Made by a program: the position numbers and the translations under genes. Positions 50,017 to 58,650 of a DNA stretch of 64,000 nucleotides are shown here, in pieces. This stretch comes from an uncultured Dysosmobacter sp. (GTDB lineage Bacteria > Bacillota > Clostridia > Oscillospirales > Oscillospiraceae). The stretch covers positions 33,269 through 97,268 of the forward strand of contig CAKTHE010000006.1 in the NCBI GenBank assembly GCA_934563745.1, read 5' to 3'. Position 1 is the stretch's first letter; every line of letters begins with the position of its first letter. Below the pieces are notes generated by a model. It saw only the letters and a list, made by a program, of their open reading frames with translations, had not been told where the DNA came from and ran no database searches.

Positions 50017-51258
50017 ATGACTCGTTTTCTCTCATTTCTCTGCACGCTGGCGCTGATCGTGTCCCTGTGTGCCTGTGCAGGCGGCTCCACCGCCTCCTCC
50101 GGCTCCACTTCCGCCGGGGCAGGCAGTTCTGCGGCCGCCTCCGGTTCCCAAACCACCGCCCCGGAGCCGGAACCCTATGTGATCTCCGATCCCAAGGTCA
50201 TGCCGGAAGGCGGCAGCAAGGACGGGGTGACCTATGTCGCCTGGGATGGTCTGGTGGAGCATCTCTTCTTCCACCCTGTGGTCGCCTACCCTTCGCTGGC
50301 TTTTGACGGCGACGCGGAAGCCAATGGCATTGACGACTATATGGTCACCGTGGATGAATATAATAAGATCCTGCAGAGTGTCTATGACAAGGGATATATT
50401 CTTGTGGACATCAATGACGTCTGGAGCGAGACCACTGGAGAAGACGGCCAGCCCAAAATGGTCCGCAACACGCTCTATATTCCGGAGGGAAAAAAGCCCC
50501 TGATCCTGTCCTATGACGATACGAATTACTATCCCTATATGCTGGAAAACGGCTTCACGTACAAGCTGATTCTGGGGGATGACGGGAAGATCTGCTCCTG
50601 GGGCAAGGATCCGGACGGCAACGAAGTCATCAGCCGGGATCTGGATGCCATACCCATTCTCGATCAGTTTGTGGAAACCCATCCGGACTTTTCTCCCTTC
50701 GGTGCAAAGGGCTGCCTGAGCCTGACCGGCTACGCGGGGATCCTGGGCTACCGGACCCAAACCGATACCAAAAGCTGGACGACCGAACAGGAGGCCAACC
50801 GCCAAAAGGAGCGGGACGCCGTCAAGCCCATCGTGGCGGAGCTTAAGCGCACCGGCTGGACCTTCGGCAGCCACACCTGGGGGCATATCCGCCTGGGCGG
50901 CTCCGTCAGCCTCTCCAGCGTCCAGGCCGACACGCAGCGCTGGTTTGATGAAGTCGGCAGTCTGGTGGGTGAAACCAAGATTCTCTTCTACCCCCACGGA
51001 GAGCGCCCGGACGGAGACGATTGGAAGAAAACCGGCCCCATTTTTCAGTACCTGCAAAGCCAGGGCTTCCGTGTCTTCTGCTCGGTCGGAATCGAAAGCT
51101 TCAGTTACATCAAGAAAGACATCTGTGCCGTGATCTGTGACCGGCTCCATCCCGACGGAACGACCCTGCGCTACTCCCGGAACCGGTATCTGCAGTTCTA
51201 CGACGCAAAGGACATCATGGATGTGGATATCCGGCCCAAGCGTGAGATCAAATGGTGA
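50017..51258 (+). CDS. Polysaccharide-deacetylase-like lipoprotein
   Basis: A 413-aa exported lipoprotein. The signal peptide (MTRFLSFLCTLALIVSLCAC) ends in a lipobox Cys, followed by a Ser/Ala/Gly-rich linker to about residue 55. The catalytic domain resembles carbohydrate esterase 4: SYDDTNYYPYM in place of TFDDG, SHTWGHIRLG for the metal-binding HxxxH motif, and ILFYPHGERPDGDDW. Its role is probably de-N-acetylation of peptidoglycan or another surface polymer at the outer face of the membrane, although the altered first motif leaves activity uncertain. It sits 16 bases upstream of cytidine deaminase. Confidence 0.82.
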   Translation: MTRFLSFLCTLALIVSLCACAGGSTASSGSTSAGAGSSAAASGSQTTAPEPEPYVISDPKVMPEGGSKDGVTYVAWDGLVEHLFFHPVVAYPSLAFDGDAEANGIDDYMVTVDEYNKILQSVYDKGYILVDINDVWSETTGEDGQPKMVRNTLYIPEGKKPLILSYDDTNYYPYMLENGFTYKLILGDDGKICSWGKDPDGNEVISRDLDAIPILDQFVETHPDFSPFGAKGCLSLTGYAGILGYRTQTDTKSWTTEQEANRQKERDAVKPIVAELKRTGWTFGSHTWGHIRLGGSVSLSSVQADTQRWFDEVGSLVGETKILFYPHGERPDGDDWKKTGPIFQYLQSQGFRVFCSVGIESFSYIKKDICAVICDRLHPDGTTLRYSRNRYLQFYDAKDIMDVDIRPKREIKW

Positions 51259-51274
51259 AAGAGGTGACCTGCCC

Positions 51275-51664
51275 ATGACAGCAGAATCCCTGCTTCAGTG
51301 CGCCCGCGCTATGATGGACCGCGCATACTGCCCCTACTCACATTTTCCTGTCGGCGCCGCGCTGGAATGCGCAGACGGCAGCGTTTTTACCGGCTGCAAC
51401 ATTGAAAACGCCTCCTACCCCGTGGGCCTTTGTGCCGAGCGTACCGCCATGGCCAAGGCCGTCAGCGAAGGACACCGGGACTTTGTCCGCCTGGCCATTG
51501 CCGGCAACAGCGAAGATTTCTGTATCCCCTGCGGCATGTGCCGGCAGTTCCTGCAGGAATTTGCGCCGGAGCTGGAAATCCTGTGCGCCAATGCCGCCGG
51601 GGACTACCGCTCATTCCGCCTGCATGAGCTGCTTCCTCACGGCTTTGACAGTTCCTTCCCCTGA
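51275..51664 (+). CDS. cdd: Cytidine deaminase
   Basis: A 129-aa zinc enzyme converting cytidine and deoxycytidine to uridine and deoxyuridine for pyrimidine salvage. Zinc ligands and the catalytic Glu are visible in GLCAERTAMAKAV (Cys-Ala-Glu) and IPCGMCRQFLQEF (PCGxC), as in the tetrameric Bacillus-type enzyme. CNIENASYPVG is the substrate-binding block. GAGGTGAC precedes the ATG at 51275. It follows the deacetylase-like gene closely and probably shares its transcript, ended by a strong hairpin. Confidence 0.95.
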   Translation: MTAESLLQCARAMMDRAYCPYSHFPVGAALECADGSVFTGCNIENASYPVGLCAERTAMAKAVSEGHRDFVRLAIAGNSEDFCIPCGMCRQFLQEFAPELEILCANAAGDYRSFRLHELLPHGFDSSFP

Positions 51665-51684
51665 TCGCTTTTCCCATGTTTTGC

Positions 51685-51716
51685 ATCGGGCGGCGCAAAA
51701 GCGCCGCCCGATCTTC
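51685..51716 (+). terminator. Terminator after cytidine deaminase
   Basis: ATCGGGCGGCGC (51685-51696) pairs perfectly with GCGCCGCCCGAT (51701-51712) around AAAA. Only CTTCC follows. Confidence 0.8.
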
Positions 51717-51778
51717 CGGGTCCCGCGCCCCCCGTCCGGCCGCCGGATCCGCAGCTTCAAAAAAAGTTGCGAAACACC

Positions 51779-51807
51779 TTGACAGCAGTGTTCTTTCATG
51801 CTATTCT
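51779..51807 (+). promoter_or_regulatory. Strong promoter of the tRNA cluster
   Basis: -35 TTGACA (51779-51784), a 17-base spacer and an extended -10 TGC TATTCT (51802-51807) lie about 30 bases before the first tRNA. Confidence 0.85.
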
Positions 51808-51837
51808 ATTTGAGCTGATGATTTCCATGGAGGGTAT

Positions 51838-51912
51838 GCAGGTGTAGCACAATGGTCAGGGCACCAGCCTTCCAAGCTGGGGATGCGAGTTCGATTCTCG
51901 TCACCTGCTCCA
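51838..51912 (+). tRNA. tRNA-Gly (UCC)
   Basis: Acceptor GCAGGTG pairs with CACCTGC, the anticodon loop CTTCCAA gives UCC, the T-loop is TTCGATT, and CCA is encoded. It is the first of five tRNA genes. Confidence 0.95.
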
Positions 51913-51918
51913 CTATTC

Positions 51919-51995
<77 letters not shown>

Positions 51996-52055
51996 ACCTC
52001 TTCATGGAGCGAAGGATATCAGTCAAGGGCTTACCGTGTGGAAGATACGGATCTG

Positions 52056-52131
52056 GTGGGTGTAGTTCAATTGGCAGAGCACCGGATTGTGGTTCCGGGT
52101 GTTGTGGGTTCGAGTCCCATCACCCACCCCA
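52056..52131 (+). tRNA. tRNA-His (GUG)
   Basis: Acceptor GTGGGTG pairs with CACCCAC, and an extra G at 52055 can pair with discriminator C at 52128, the His identity element. The anticodon loop TTGTGGT gives GUG. CCA is encoded. Confidence 0.95.
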
Positions 52132-52142
52132 GATGTAAACGC

Positions 52143-52169
52143 GGGGGATCGGGTTCACCCCGATCCCCT
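52143..52169. other. Stem-loop between tRNA-His and tRNA-Gln
   Basis: GGGGATCGGG (from 52144) pairs with CCCGATCCCC around TTCA. It may be a processing signal or a partial terminator; the downstream sequence (TGTCGTGCTTTTC) is only weakly T-rich. Confidence 0.5.
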
Positions 52170-52183
52170 GTCGTGCTTTTCAT

Positions 52184-52258
52184 TGGGGCGTCGCCAAGTG
52201 GTAAGGCAAGGGACTTTGACTCCCTCATCCGCTGGTTCGAATCCAGCCGTCCCAGCCA
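52184..52258 (+). tRNA. tRNA-Gln (UUG)
   Basis: Acceptor TGGGGCG pairs with CGTCCCA (one G-U), the anticodon loop CTTTGAC gives UUG, the T-loop is TTCGAAT, and CCA is encoded. Confidence 0.95.
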
Positions 52259-52291
52259 TTCACCGTCTCCGCCGGCGCACAGCATCGCTAT

Positions 52292-52367
52292 GACCCGGTA
52301 GCTCAGTTGGCAGAGCAATTGCCTTTTAAGCAATGGGTCCGGGGTTCGAATCCCCGCCGGGTCACCA
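52292..52367 (+). tRNA. tRNA-Lys (UUU)
   Basis: Acceptor GACCCGG pairs with CCGGGTC, the anticodon loop CTTTTAA gives UUU, the T-loop is TTCGAAT, and CCA is encoded. It is the last of the cluster, with a terminator directly after. Confidence 0.95.
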
Positions 52368-52370
52368 AAA

Positions 52371-52408
52371 AAGAAAGACACGCTTTTCGTCGTGTCTTTC
52401 TTTTTTTG
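52371..52408 (+). terminator. Terminator of the tRNA cluster
   Basis: AAGAAAGACACG (52371-52382) pairs with CGTGTCTTTCTT (52391-52402) around CTTTTCGT, with a T-run to about 52407. Confidence 0.92.
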
Positions 52409-52795
52409 TTCCGCTCGCTCTGTCCGCCTCACTCCTTAAGGCTTTCAACGCCCGGGCGAACGGAATTCACCCTGTGCCAGGGCTTCGCCCCGCCCGGCGC
52501 CTGCACGGCACCAAGCGTACCGCCCCATGGTGTGGGGGCCCGCCCCGAAAAAACGTCCCCTTTCCATGAACGCACCATTTCCGTCAGCAAAAAGCAAGCA
52601 AAAAGAATCGAGGAACGTTCCCGTTCCCCGGTTCTTCTTTTTATTTCAGCACCTTGCAGGCCGGCGAATCTTCTGCGGCAGCGTCAGGCTCCGTCTAAAA
52701 ATGCAAATCCGGCCTTCCTTTGCGGTTGAACCAGGTCCCCTCCAACACAGGGCGCCGCATCAAGAGCCTCCTGTCACCCGAACGCTCCCACTGCC
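52409..52795. other. 387-base stretch without a recognisable gene, containing a terminator-like hairpin
   Basis: No frame here has a convincing start and ribosome site. GAATCGAGGAACG (52605-52617) pairs with CGTTCCCCGGTTC (52622-52634) with one mismatch, followed by TTCTTTTTATTT; A-runs on the other side make it active on both strands. It most likely ends the phosphodiesterase transcript, but it could also end a short plus-strand RNA from 52409-52600. Confidence 0.5.
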
Positions 52796-53341
52796 TTACA
52801 GCTCCAATTCGTGATAAAGGTTTCCGCTCAGGTCCTTCCACTGGCCCCCCTCCGGCGTCAGCAGCAAATATCCGTGGGCGCTGTTCTCCTTCGGAAGGCT
52901 GACCGAGCCGGGATTTACGTAGAAGCTGCCCGCTCCAAACTCCTGCCAGGCCGGGACATGCGTATGCCCATGCATCAGTATGTCTCCCGGCTGCAGCGGC
53001 GGAAGATTCTGCAGATTAAACCGGTGGCCGTGCGTAACGTAAACCAGGCGCTTTCCCCACGGGAACACACCGTAATCCGCCAGCATGGGAAACTCCAGCG
53101 CCGCCTGATCCGACTCCGCGTCACAGTTCCCCCGCACACAGAAAATGCGGTCTTTCACTCCGTTGAGCATGGAGGCCACCTGTCTGGGATCGTATTCCCT
53201 GGGCAGCTCGTTCCCCGCCCCGTGATAAAGCAGATCCCCCAGCAGCACCAGGCGTTCTGCCCGTTCCTTTGTAAAGGCCCGCAGCAGCGCCTCACAGTAA
53301 TAAGCCGACCCGTGCAGGTCGGAGGCAATCATCCAGCGCAT
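52796..53341 (-). CDS. YfcE-type metallophosphodiesterase
   Basis: A 181-aa calcineurin-like phosphoesterase. The metal ligands are visible in order: ASDLHGS (Asp, His), LVLLGDLLYHG (Asp), VRGNCDAE (Asn), YVTHGHRFN (His) and ILMHGHTHVPAW (GHTH). This is the MJ0936/YfcE family, which hydrolyses phosphodiesters in vitro with unclear physiological substrates. The ATG at 53341 or a GTG at 53347 can start it; AAAGGGATGA suits either. It is divergent from feoAB. Confidence 0.92.
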   Translation of the reverse strand: MRWMIASDLHGSAYYCEALLRAFTKERAERLVLLGDLLYHGAGNELPREYDPRQVASMLNGVKDRIFCVRGNCDAESDQAALEFPMLADYGVFPWGKRLVYVTHGHRFNLQNLPPLQPGDILMHGHTHVPAWQEFGAGSFYVNPGSVSLPKENSAHGYLLLTPEGGQWKDLSGNLYHELEL

Positions 53342-53539
53342 ACACACTCATCCCTTTAATAAAAACGGCCCGGACCCAGCCGGGACAGCGTCAAACTTGT
53401 GCTTGCAGCACTGCCCTTCATTGTATCGGTCCCACCGTGAAAAGTCAAGCCGGCCCGGCCATGCACGCCCTCCTCCGGAATGGAATACCATTGGTTAGGG
53501 GCTGTTGCCCCTGAATCCATACAGAAAGGCGAATCAGCC

Positions 53540-53776
53540 ATGCATGCGCAGCTCACCTTGAAAGACCTGCTGCCCGGACAGTGCGCCGTTGTCACCGCAC
53601 TGTGCACACAGGGCAGCATGCGTCGGCGCCTGATGGATATCGGTCTGATTGAAAACACCCGTGTGGAATGTATCGGCACAAGCCCCGGCGGCGATCCCTC
53701 CGCCTACCTGATCCGCGGAGCGGTCATCGCGCTTCGGGACAAAGACTGCCGGGACATCTTGATCCACATTGTATAG
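53540..53776 (+). CDS. feoA: FeoA-type SH3-domain protein
   Basis: A 78-aa FeoA protein with an SH3-like fold (LTLKDLLPGQCAVVTAL, then RRRLMDIGLIENTRVECIG, SPGGDPSAYLIRGAVIALR). FeoA is a cytosolic partner needed for ferrous iron uptake through FeoB. The ATG at 53540 is chosen because family proteins begin close to the L-x-D-L segment; AAAGG lies upstream. A small hairpin (AGGGGC-TGTT-GCCCCT, 53497-53512) precedes it. No clear Fur box was found upstream. It is 11 bases before feoB. Confidence 0.9.
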   Translation: MHAQLTLKDLLPGQCAVVTALCTQGSMRRRLMDIGLIENTRVECIGTSPGGDPSAYLIRGAVIALRDKDCRDILIHIV

Positions 53777-53787
53777 GAGGCTCCCAC

Positions 53788-55917
53788 ATGCGCGATCGAA
53801 CCGGAACCGTGCCCGCGCGTGATCGCTCTGCCGCCGCTTCGGCCCCGCAGACAACGGTCATCGCATTCGCGGGAAATCCAAACGTTGGAAAAAGCACACT
53901 TTTCAATGCCCTGACCGGCCTGCATCAGCACACCGGCAACTGGCCCGGAAAAACAGTTGGCAGCGCCCGGGGACGCTGCCGGCTCACACACAGTCCCTGC
54001 CTGCTGACGGATCTTCCGGGCACCTATTCACTCTCCCCGCACTCGGCCGAAGAAGCGACCGCCCGGGACTTTCTCTGCTTCGACGCCCCGGACGCCGTGG
54101 TCATCGTATGCGACGCCACCTGTCTGTCCCGCAATCTCAACCTGGTCCTGCAGACTCTGGAGCTGTATCCCCGTGCCATTGTCTGTGTAAACCTGATGGA
54201 TGAGGCGCGTCGGAAGGGGATCCGGGTGGACCTTCCGCTTCTGTCCCGGCGGCTGGGCGTCCCGGTTGTGGGCACTTCCGCCCGCAGCCGGCGCAGTCTT
54301 CTGACCCTTGCCCGCACGCTGGACGCCGCCATGGAGCAGTCTACTGCTGTCCCGCCCTCCTTCCTTTGTCCGTACCCCGCCCCGGTGGAGGCCGCTCTGT
54401 GCGCGCTGGCCCCCGCAATCCGGGAAGCCTGCGGAACCCGGCTGCCGGTCCGGTGGCTGGGGCTCCAGCTGCTGCTGGGTGATTCGGATTTTCTGTCCCG
54501 GCTCGGGGCCTATCTCGGCGCGGACCTCTCCCCCGGATCTCCGCTCCGGCAAAAAGCCGCGGCTGCCGCCCGTTCCTGTTCCAGTACCCCCCAGCAGCTG
54601 GAAGAACAGGTCGTCTCCTCCCTGGTTCACGCGTGTGAAACCATCTGCAGCGGTGTTGTTACATACGAAAGCGCCTCCTATGACCGGCTGGATCGCCGCC
54701 TGGACCGGATCCTGACCAGCCGCCTCACCGGATACCCCATCATGCTGGCGCTGCTGGGGCTCTTATTCTGGCTGACCATGGTTGGAGCCAATGCTCCCTC
54801 CGCCCTGCTCGCATCGTTCTTTTCCCTCCTGCAAACCCGTCTTTCGGCGCTGTTCGTTCTGCTGCACGCGCCGGACTGGCTGCATGGGCTGGTGGTGCTG
54901 GGGATGTACCGGGTCCTGACCTGGGTCGTCTCCGTAATGCTCCCGCCTATGGCCATCTTTTTCCCGCTTTTTACGCTGCTGGAGGACTCCGGTTACCTGC
55001 CCCGGATTGCCTTCAATCTGGACCGCCCCTTTCAGCGCTGTCACGCCTGCGGAAAGCAGGCCCTGACTATGTGTATGGGCTTCGGCTGCAACGCCGTCGG
55101 CGTCACCGGCTGCCGCATCATTGACTCCCCGCGGGAGCGGCTGCTGGCCATCCTCACCAACAGTCTGGTCCCCTGCAACGGACGCTTTCCCGCTCTGCTG
55201 ACCCTGATCACACTCTTTTTTGCCGGCTCCTCCGGCTCCTTTCAGGCGCAGTTCCGCAGTGCATTCCTGTTAACGGTGCTGGTCGCCTTCTCCGTTGCAT
55301 GCACCCTGCTGGTCACCCGCCTTCTCTCCGCCACCCTGCTCAAGGGCCTCCCCTCCGCCTTCGCCTTGGAGCTTCCGCCCTATCGCCGGCCCCGGATCTC
55401 TCAGATCCTGGTCCGCTCCGTGCTGGACCGGACGGCATTTGTCCTGGGCCGCGCGGCCGCCGTGGCCGCTCCGGCCGGAATGCTGCTGTGGATCCTCGCC
55501 AACGTTCCCTGCGGAGAAACCTCCCTGCTCCTTCGCATAGCGGAAGCTCTGGACGCCCCTGCCCATTGGATGGGCTTGGACGGCGCAATCCTGACTGCGT
55601 TTCTTTGCAGCTTTCCCGCCAACGAATTGCTGCTGCCGGTTCTTGTGATGATCTATCTCGCCCAGGGAAGCCTGACCGATTCCGTCAGTCTGGAAACCAT
55701 GCGCGCTCTGTTTGCCGCCCACGGCTGGACCGCTGCCACCGCCGGCGGCGTGGTGCTGTTCACACTGTTCCACTGGCCCTGCTCCACCACTCTGCTGACG
55801 ATCCGCCGCGAAACCGGAAGCCGCAGATGGACGGTCCTGGCCGCTGTGATCCCCACAGCCTTGGGGGTCCTGCTGTGCATGCTCTTCACCGCCTGCACCC
55901 GCCTGGCCGGAGGTTGA
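53788..55917 (+). CDS. feoB: FeoB, ferrous iron transporter
   Basis: A 709-aa GTPase-transporter. The N-terminal G domain has G1 GNPNVGKST (residues 29-37), G3 DLPGTYSL and G4 NLMDEA, then a helical GDI-type region. The membrane domain follows, with the hallmark cysteine-containing core CMGFGCNAVGVTGCRII and PCNGRFPALLTL in the Gate motifs. It imports Fe2+ across the cytoplasmic membrane. AGGAGG precedes the ATG at 53788. A hairpin terminator overlaps its stop. With FeoA it forms the anaerobic iron-uptake operon supplying the many FeS enzymes in this window. Confidence 0.95.
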   Translation: MRDRTGTVPARDRSAAASAPQTTVIAFAGNPNVGKSTLFNALTGLHQHTGNWPGKTVGSARGRCRLTHSPCLLTDLPGTYSLSPHSAEEATARDFLCFDAPDAVVIVCDATCLSRNLNLVLQTLELYPRAIVCVNLMDEARRKGIRVDLPLLSRRLGVPVVGTSARSRRSLLTLARTLDAAMEQSTAVPPSFLCPYPAPVEAALCALAPAIREACGTRLPVRWLGLQLLLGDSDFLSRLGAYLGADLSPGSPLRQKAAAAARSCSSTPQQLEEQVVSSLVHACETICSGVVTYESASYDRLDRRLDRILTSRLTGYPIMLALLGLLFWLTMVGANAPSALLASFFSLLQTRLSALFVLLHAPDWLHGLVVLGMYRVLTWVVSVMLPPMAIFFPLFTLLEDSGYLPRIAFNLDRPFQRCHACGKQALTMCMGFGCNAVGVTGCRIIDSPRERLLAILTNSLVPCNGRFPALLTLITLFFAGSSGSFQAQFRSAFLLTVLVAFSVACTLLVTRLLSATLLKGLPSAFALELPPYRRPRISQILVRSVLDRTAFVLGRAAAVAAPAGMLLWILANVPCGETSLLLRIAEALDAPAHWMGLDGAILTAFLCSFPANELLLPVLVMIYLAQGSLTDSVSLETMRALFAAHGWTAATAGGVVLFTLFHWPCSTTLLTIRRETGSRRWTVLAAVIPTALGVLLCMLFTACTRLAGG

Positions 55918-55942
55918 CCTCTCCGGCCGGGCTGCATTTTTT
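55905..55942 (+). terminator. Terminator of feoAB overlapping the stop
   Basis: GGCCGGAG (55905-55912) pairs with CTCCGGCC (55921-55928) around GTTGACCT, followed by a T-run at 55937-55942. Confidence 0.82.
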
Positions 55943-55989
55943 GTATGCATCTATGTGAATTTTTGAACACTTTAATTATATAAAAAATA

Positions 55990-56007
55990 TTGCAAATTTT
56001 TTAACAT
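55990..56007. promoter_or_regulatory. Rex-like site upstream of the hydrogenase operon
   Basis: TTGCAAATTTTTTAACAT matches 11 of the 14 defined positions of the Rex consensus TTGTTAA-N4-TTAACAA. It lies 56 bases before the -35 of the hyd promoter. Weak by sequence, but Rex (NADH-sensing) control of this operon would make sense. Confidence 0.3.
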
Positions 56008-56063
56008 TATCGGGTAATCTGTCATTTTTTGCCCAAAAACGTAAAAGAGTCGCATTTTTTCTG

Positions 56064-56092
56064 TTTACATCCCGCAAGCGCTGTGATACACT
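56064..56092 (+). promoter_or_regulatory. Promoter of hydCBA
   Basis: -35 TTTACA (56064-56069), a 17-base spacer and an extended -10 TGA TACACT (56087-56092). The transcription start would be near 56099, giving a leader of about 135 bases. Confidence 0.78.
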
Positions 56093-56234
56093 TTGCTCCA
56101 GTCGGATAAACACAGCGGCACACGCACTGTTCGCGGCGGCCGTGCCTGTTTCTCCGCCGATTCTCCCTTAAATTCGGTGCTCTTGCCGCCGCGGTGCATA
56201 CGGCCGGCAAAAGCGATGAGAGGAGCTTTACAAA

Positions 56235-56735
56235 ATGGCTGATCGCAAAAACAATGTGCCCTTCCACGGAACAGAAGAACAGCGGGCCGCTCTGATGAAG
56301 ATCATCGCGGATCTTAAGGACGAGCCCGGCTCTCTGATGCCCATCATGCAGCAGGCGCAGGACATCTACGGCTATCTTCCCATCGAAGTTCAAACCATGA
56401 TTTCGGATGGGACCGGCCACCCCTTGGAAGAGATTTACGGCATCTCCACCTTTTATTCCATGTTTCACTTGTACCCCCGCGGAAAATACCGCATCTCCGT
56501 ATGCCTGGGAACTGCCTGCTACGTCAAAGGCGGCGGTGCAATCCTCGAAAAGCTCAAGGAGCTTCTGCACATCCAAGAGGGGATGTGCACGGCAGACGGG
56601 AAATTCTCACTGGATACCTGCCGCTGTGTCGGGGCCTGCGGCCTGGCGCCGGTCATGCTGATCAATGACCATGTCTACGGCCGTATGACGCCGGACCAGG
56701 TGGAAAAGGTCCTGGCCGAGTATGCGGATAAATAA
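56235..56735 (+). CDS. hydC: HydC, 2Fe-2S (NuoE-like) subunit of bifurcating FeFe-hydrogenase
   Basis: A 166-aa thioredoxin-like 2Fe-2S ferredoxin. The N-terminus is helical (SLMPIMQQAQDIYGYLP), then GISTFYSMFHLYPRGKYRISVC. The cluster ligands are in CLGTACYVKGG and CRCVGACGLAPVMLIND (C-x4-C ... C-x3-C). It is the NuoE/HoxE counterpart in the cytoplasmic HydABC complex and passes electrons between flavin and the hydrogenase subunit. It is the first gene of the operon, 15 bases before hydB. Confidence 0.94.
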   Translation: MADRKNNVPFHGTEEQRAALMKIIADLKDEPGSLMPIMQQAQDIYGYLPIEVQTMISDGTGHPLEEIYGISTFYSMFHLYPRGKYRISVCLGTACYVKGGGAILEKLKELLHIQEGMCTADGKFSLDTCRCVGACGLAPVMLINDHVYGRMTPDQVEKVLAEYADK

Positions 56736-56750
56736 AAGGGGGCGGCAAAC

Positions 56751-58637
56751 GTGAAAAAAACACTTGATGATATCAAAGCCATGCAGCACAGATTGGAGCA
56801 TACCGTTGGCCCCCGCCCGGCGGATGCCAAAACCACCCGCGTTCTGGTCGGTATGGCCACCTGCGGCCTGGCTTCCGGGGCCGACGTAGTTATGGACGCT
56901 TTGAAAGAAGCTGTGGATGACCTGAAGCTCGAAAACGTCCAGCTGGTCTCCACAGGCTGCATCGGCATCTGCCAGTATGAGCCGGTCGTGGAGGTTCTTC
57001 AGCCCGGGAAGCCCAAGGTCACGTATATCCATATGGATGCCAACAAAGCCCGGGAGGTTGCCAAAAAGCACCTGCGGGATGGTAAGCCCCTCGGCAAATA
57101 CACCATGACCAATCCCGACGACGAGCCCATGGATGATGACGCGCCGGTCACCGCTCTGGATGATACCGTTATTTTCAAGAAGCAGCATCGCATCGTGCTC
57201 CGCAACTGCGGCGTCATCGATCCGGAAAATATCGACGAGTACATCGCCCGGGATGGCTATCAGGCCCTGGGCAAGGTTCTGTTTGACATGACGCCGGACA
57301 GCGTCATTCAGGAAGTGCTGGACTCCGGCCTGCGCGGCCGCGGCGGTGCAGGCTTCCCGACCGGGAAAAAGTGGAAGTTCGCCTGCGGCGATCGGGGTAA
57401 AGTTCAAAAGTACGTCTGCTGCAACGCGGATGAGGGGGACCCCGGTGCCTTTATGGACCGCTCCGTGCTGGAGGGTGACCCCCATTCCGTGCTGGAGGCT
57501 ATGGCCATTGCCGGTTATGCCATCGGTTCGGACAAGGGCTTCATCTACGTCCGTGCGGAATATCCCCTGGCGGTTGCGCATCTGCGCACGGCCATCAAGC
57601 AGGCCTATGAGTACGGCCTTTTAGGCAAAAACATTTACGGAACCGGTTTTAATTTCGACATTGACCTGCGTCTGGGCGCAGGCGCCTTCGTCTGCGGCGA
57701 GGAGACCGCCCTGATGACCTCCATCGAAGGAAAGCGCGGCGAGCCGCATCCCCGCCCGCCGTTCCCGGCCAGCAAGGGCCTTTTCGGCAAGCCCACGATT
57801 CTGAACAACGTGGAGACCTATGCCAACGTCGCCCAGATCATCAACCACGGCGCGGGCTGGTTCCGCTCCATCGGTACGGAGAAATCCCCCGGCACCAAGG
57901 TCTTTGCCCTGGGCGGCAAGATCCGCAACACCGGCCTGGCCGAGATCCCCATGGGCACCACCCTGCGGGAAGTGGTCGAGGATATCGGCGGCGGCATCCC
58001 CAACGGAAAAGCCTTTAAGGCCGCGCAGACCGGCGGCCCCTCCGGCGGCTGCATCTCCCGGGAGAATTTTGATATTCCCATTGACTATGATAACCTGACG
58101 GCCATCGGCTCCATGATGGGCTCCGGCGGCCTGATCGTCATGGATGAGGACTCGTGCATGGTGGATATCGCCAAGTTCTTCCTGGGCTTCACCGTGGACG
58201 AATCCTGCGGAAAGTGCACGCCCTGCCGGGTGGGCACCCGCCGCATGCTGGAACTGCTGCAGAAAATCACGGACGGCCGCGGTGAAGACGGCGATCTGGA
58301 TGAATTGGAGGAGCTTGCCTCTTACATCTCCAAAAACGCCCTGTGCGGCCTGGGGCAGACTGCGCCGAATCCGGTCCTGTCCACGATCCGTTACTTCCGG
58401 GAGGAGTATACCGCTCATATCAACGAAAAGCGCTGCCCGGCCGGCGTGTGCAAGGCCATGATCACCTATGCCATTGACCCGAAGATCTGCAAGGGCTGCA
58501 CCATGTGCATGCGCAACTGCCCGGTGGAGGCTATCAGCGGCGGCGTCAAGCGGCCCCATCACATCGATACGGTGCGCTGCATTAAGTGCGGCAACTGCTT
58601 CAATGTCTGCCCGTTCCACGCGGTGTTCAAAAAGTAA
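56751..58637 (+). CDS. hydB: HydB, NADH-binding flavin (NuoF-like) subunit of bifurcating FeFe-hydrogenase
   Basis: A 628-aa subunit with three parts: an N-terminal 2Fe-2S thioredoxin-like domain (VGMATCGLASGADVV then VSTGCIGICQYEP); the NuoF core with GLRGRGGAGFPTGKKW, CNADEGDPGAFMDR and the 4Fe-4S motif ESCGKCTPCRVGTRRM; and a C-terminal two-cluster ferredoxin (CKGCTMCMRNCPVEAI, CIKCGNCFNVCPFHAV). It binds NADH and FMN, the bifurcation site of HydABC. The start is GTG at 56751 behind AAAAGGGGG. Confidence 0.95.
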   Translation: MKKTLDDIKAMQHRLEHTVGPRPADAKTTRVLVGMATCGLASGADVVMDALKEAVDDLKLENVQLVSTGCIGICQYEPVVEVLQPGKPKVTYIHMDANKAREVAKKHLRDGKPLGKYTMTNPDDEPMDDDAPVTALDDTVIFKKQHRIVLRNCGVIDPENIDEYIARDGYQALGKVLFDMTPDSVIQEVLDSGLRGRGGAGFPTGKKWKFACGDRGKVQKYVCCNADEGDPGAFMDRSVLEGDPHSVLEAMAIAGYAIGSDKGFIYVRAEYPLAVAHLRTAIKQAYEYGLLGKNIYGTGFNFDIDLRLGAGAFVCGEETALMTSIEGKRGEPHPRPPFPASKGLFGKPTILNNVETYANVAQIINHGAGWFRSIGTEKSPGTKVFALGGKIRNTGLAEIPMGTTLREVVEDIGGGIPNGKAFKAAQTGGPSGGCISRENFDIPIDYDNLTAIGSMMGSGGLIVMDEDSCMVDIAKFFLGFTVDESCGKCTPCRVGTRRMLELLQKITDGRGEDGDLDELEELASYISKNALCGLGQTAPNPVLSTIRYFREEYTAHINEKRCPAGVCKAMITYAIDPKICKGCTMCMRNCPVEAISGGVKRPHHIDTVRCIKCGNCFNVCPFHAVFKK

Positions 58638-58650
58638 GGAGGGAAACACG

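Noticed and set aside
47844..50156. A 770-aa open frame on the minus strand
   Set aside because: It is antisense to the second ABC exporter gene, has no ribosome site, is rich in His/Gln/Gly low-complexity typical of GC-rich shadow frames, and shows no domain.
52602..52651. CRISPR repeat or attachment site after tRNA-Lys
   Set aside because: Only a single hairpin is present, without repeat units, spacers, an integrase gene or a duplicated tRNA 3' end.
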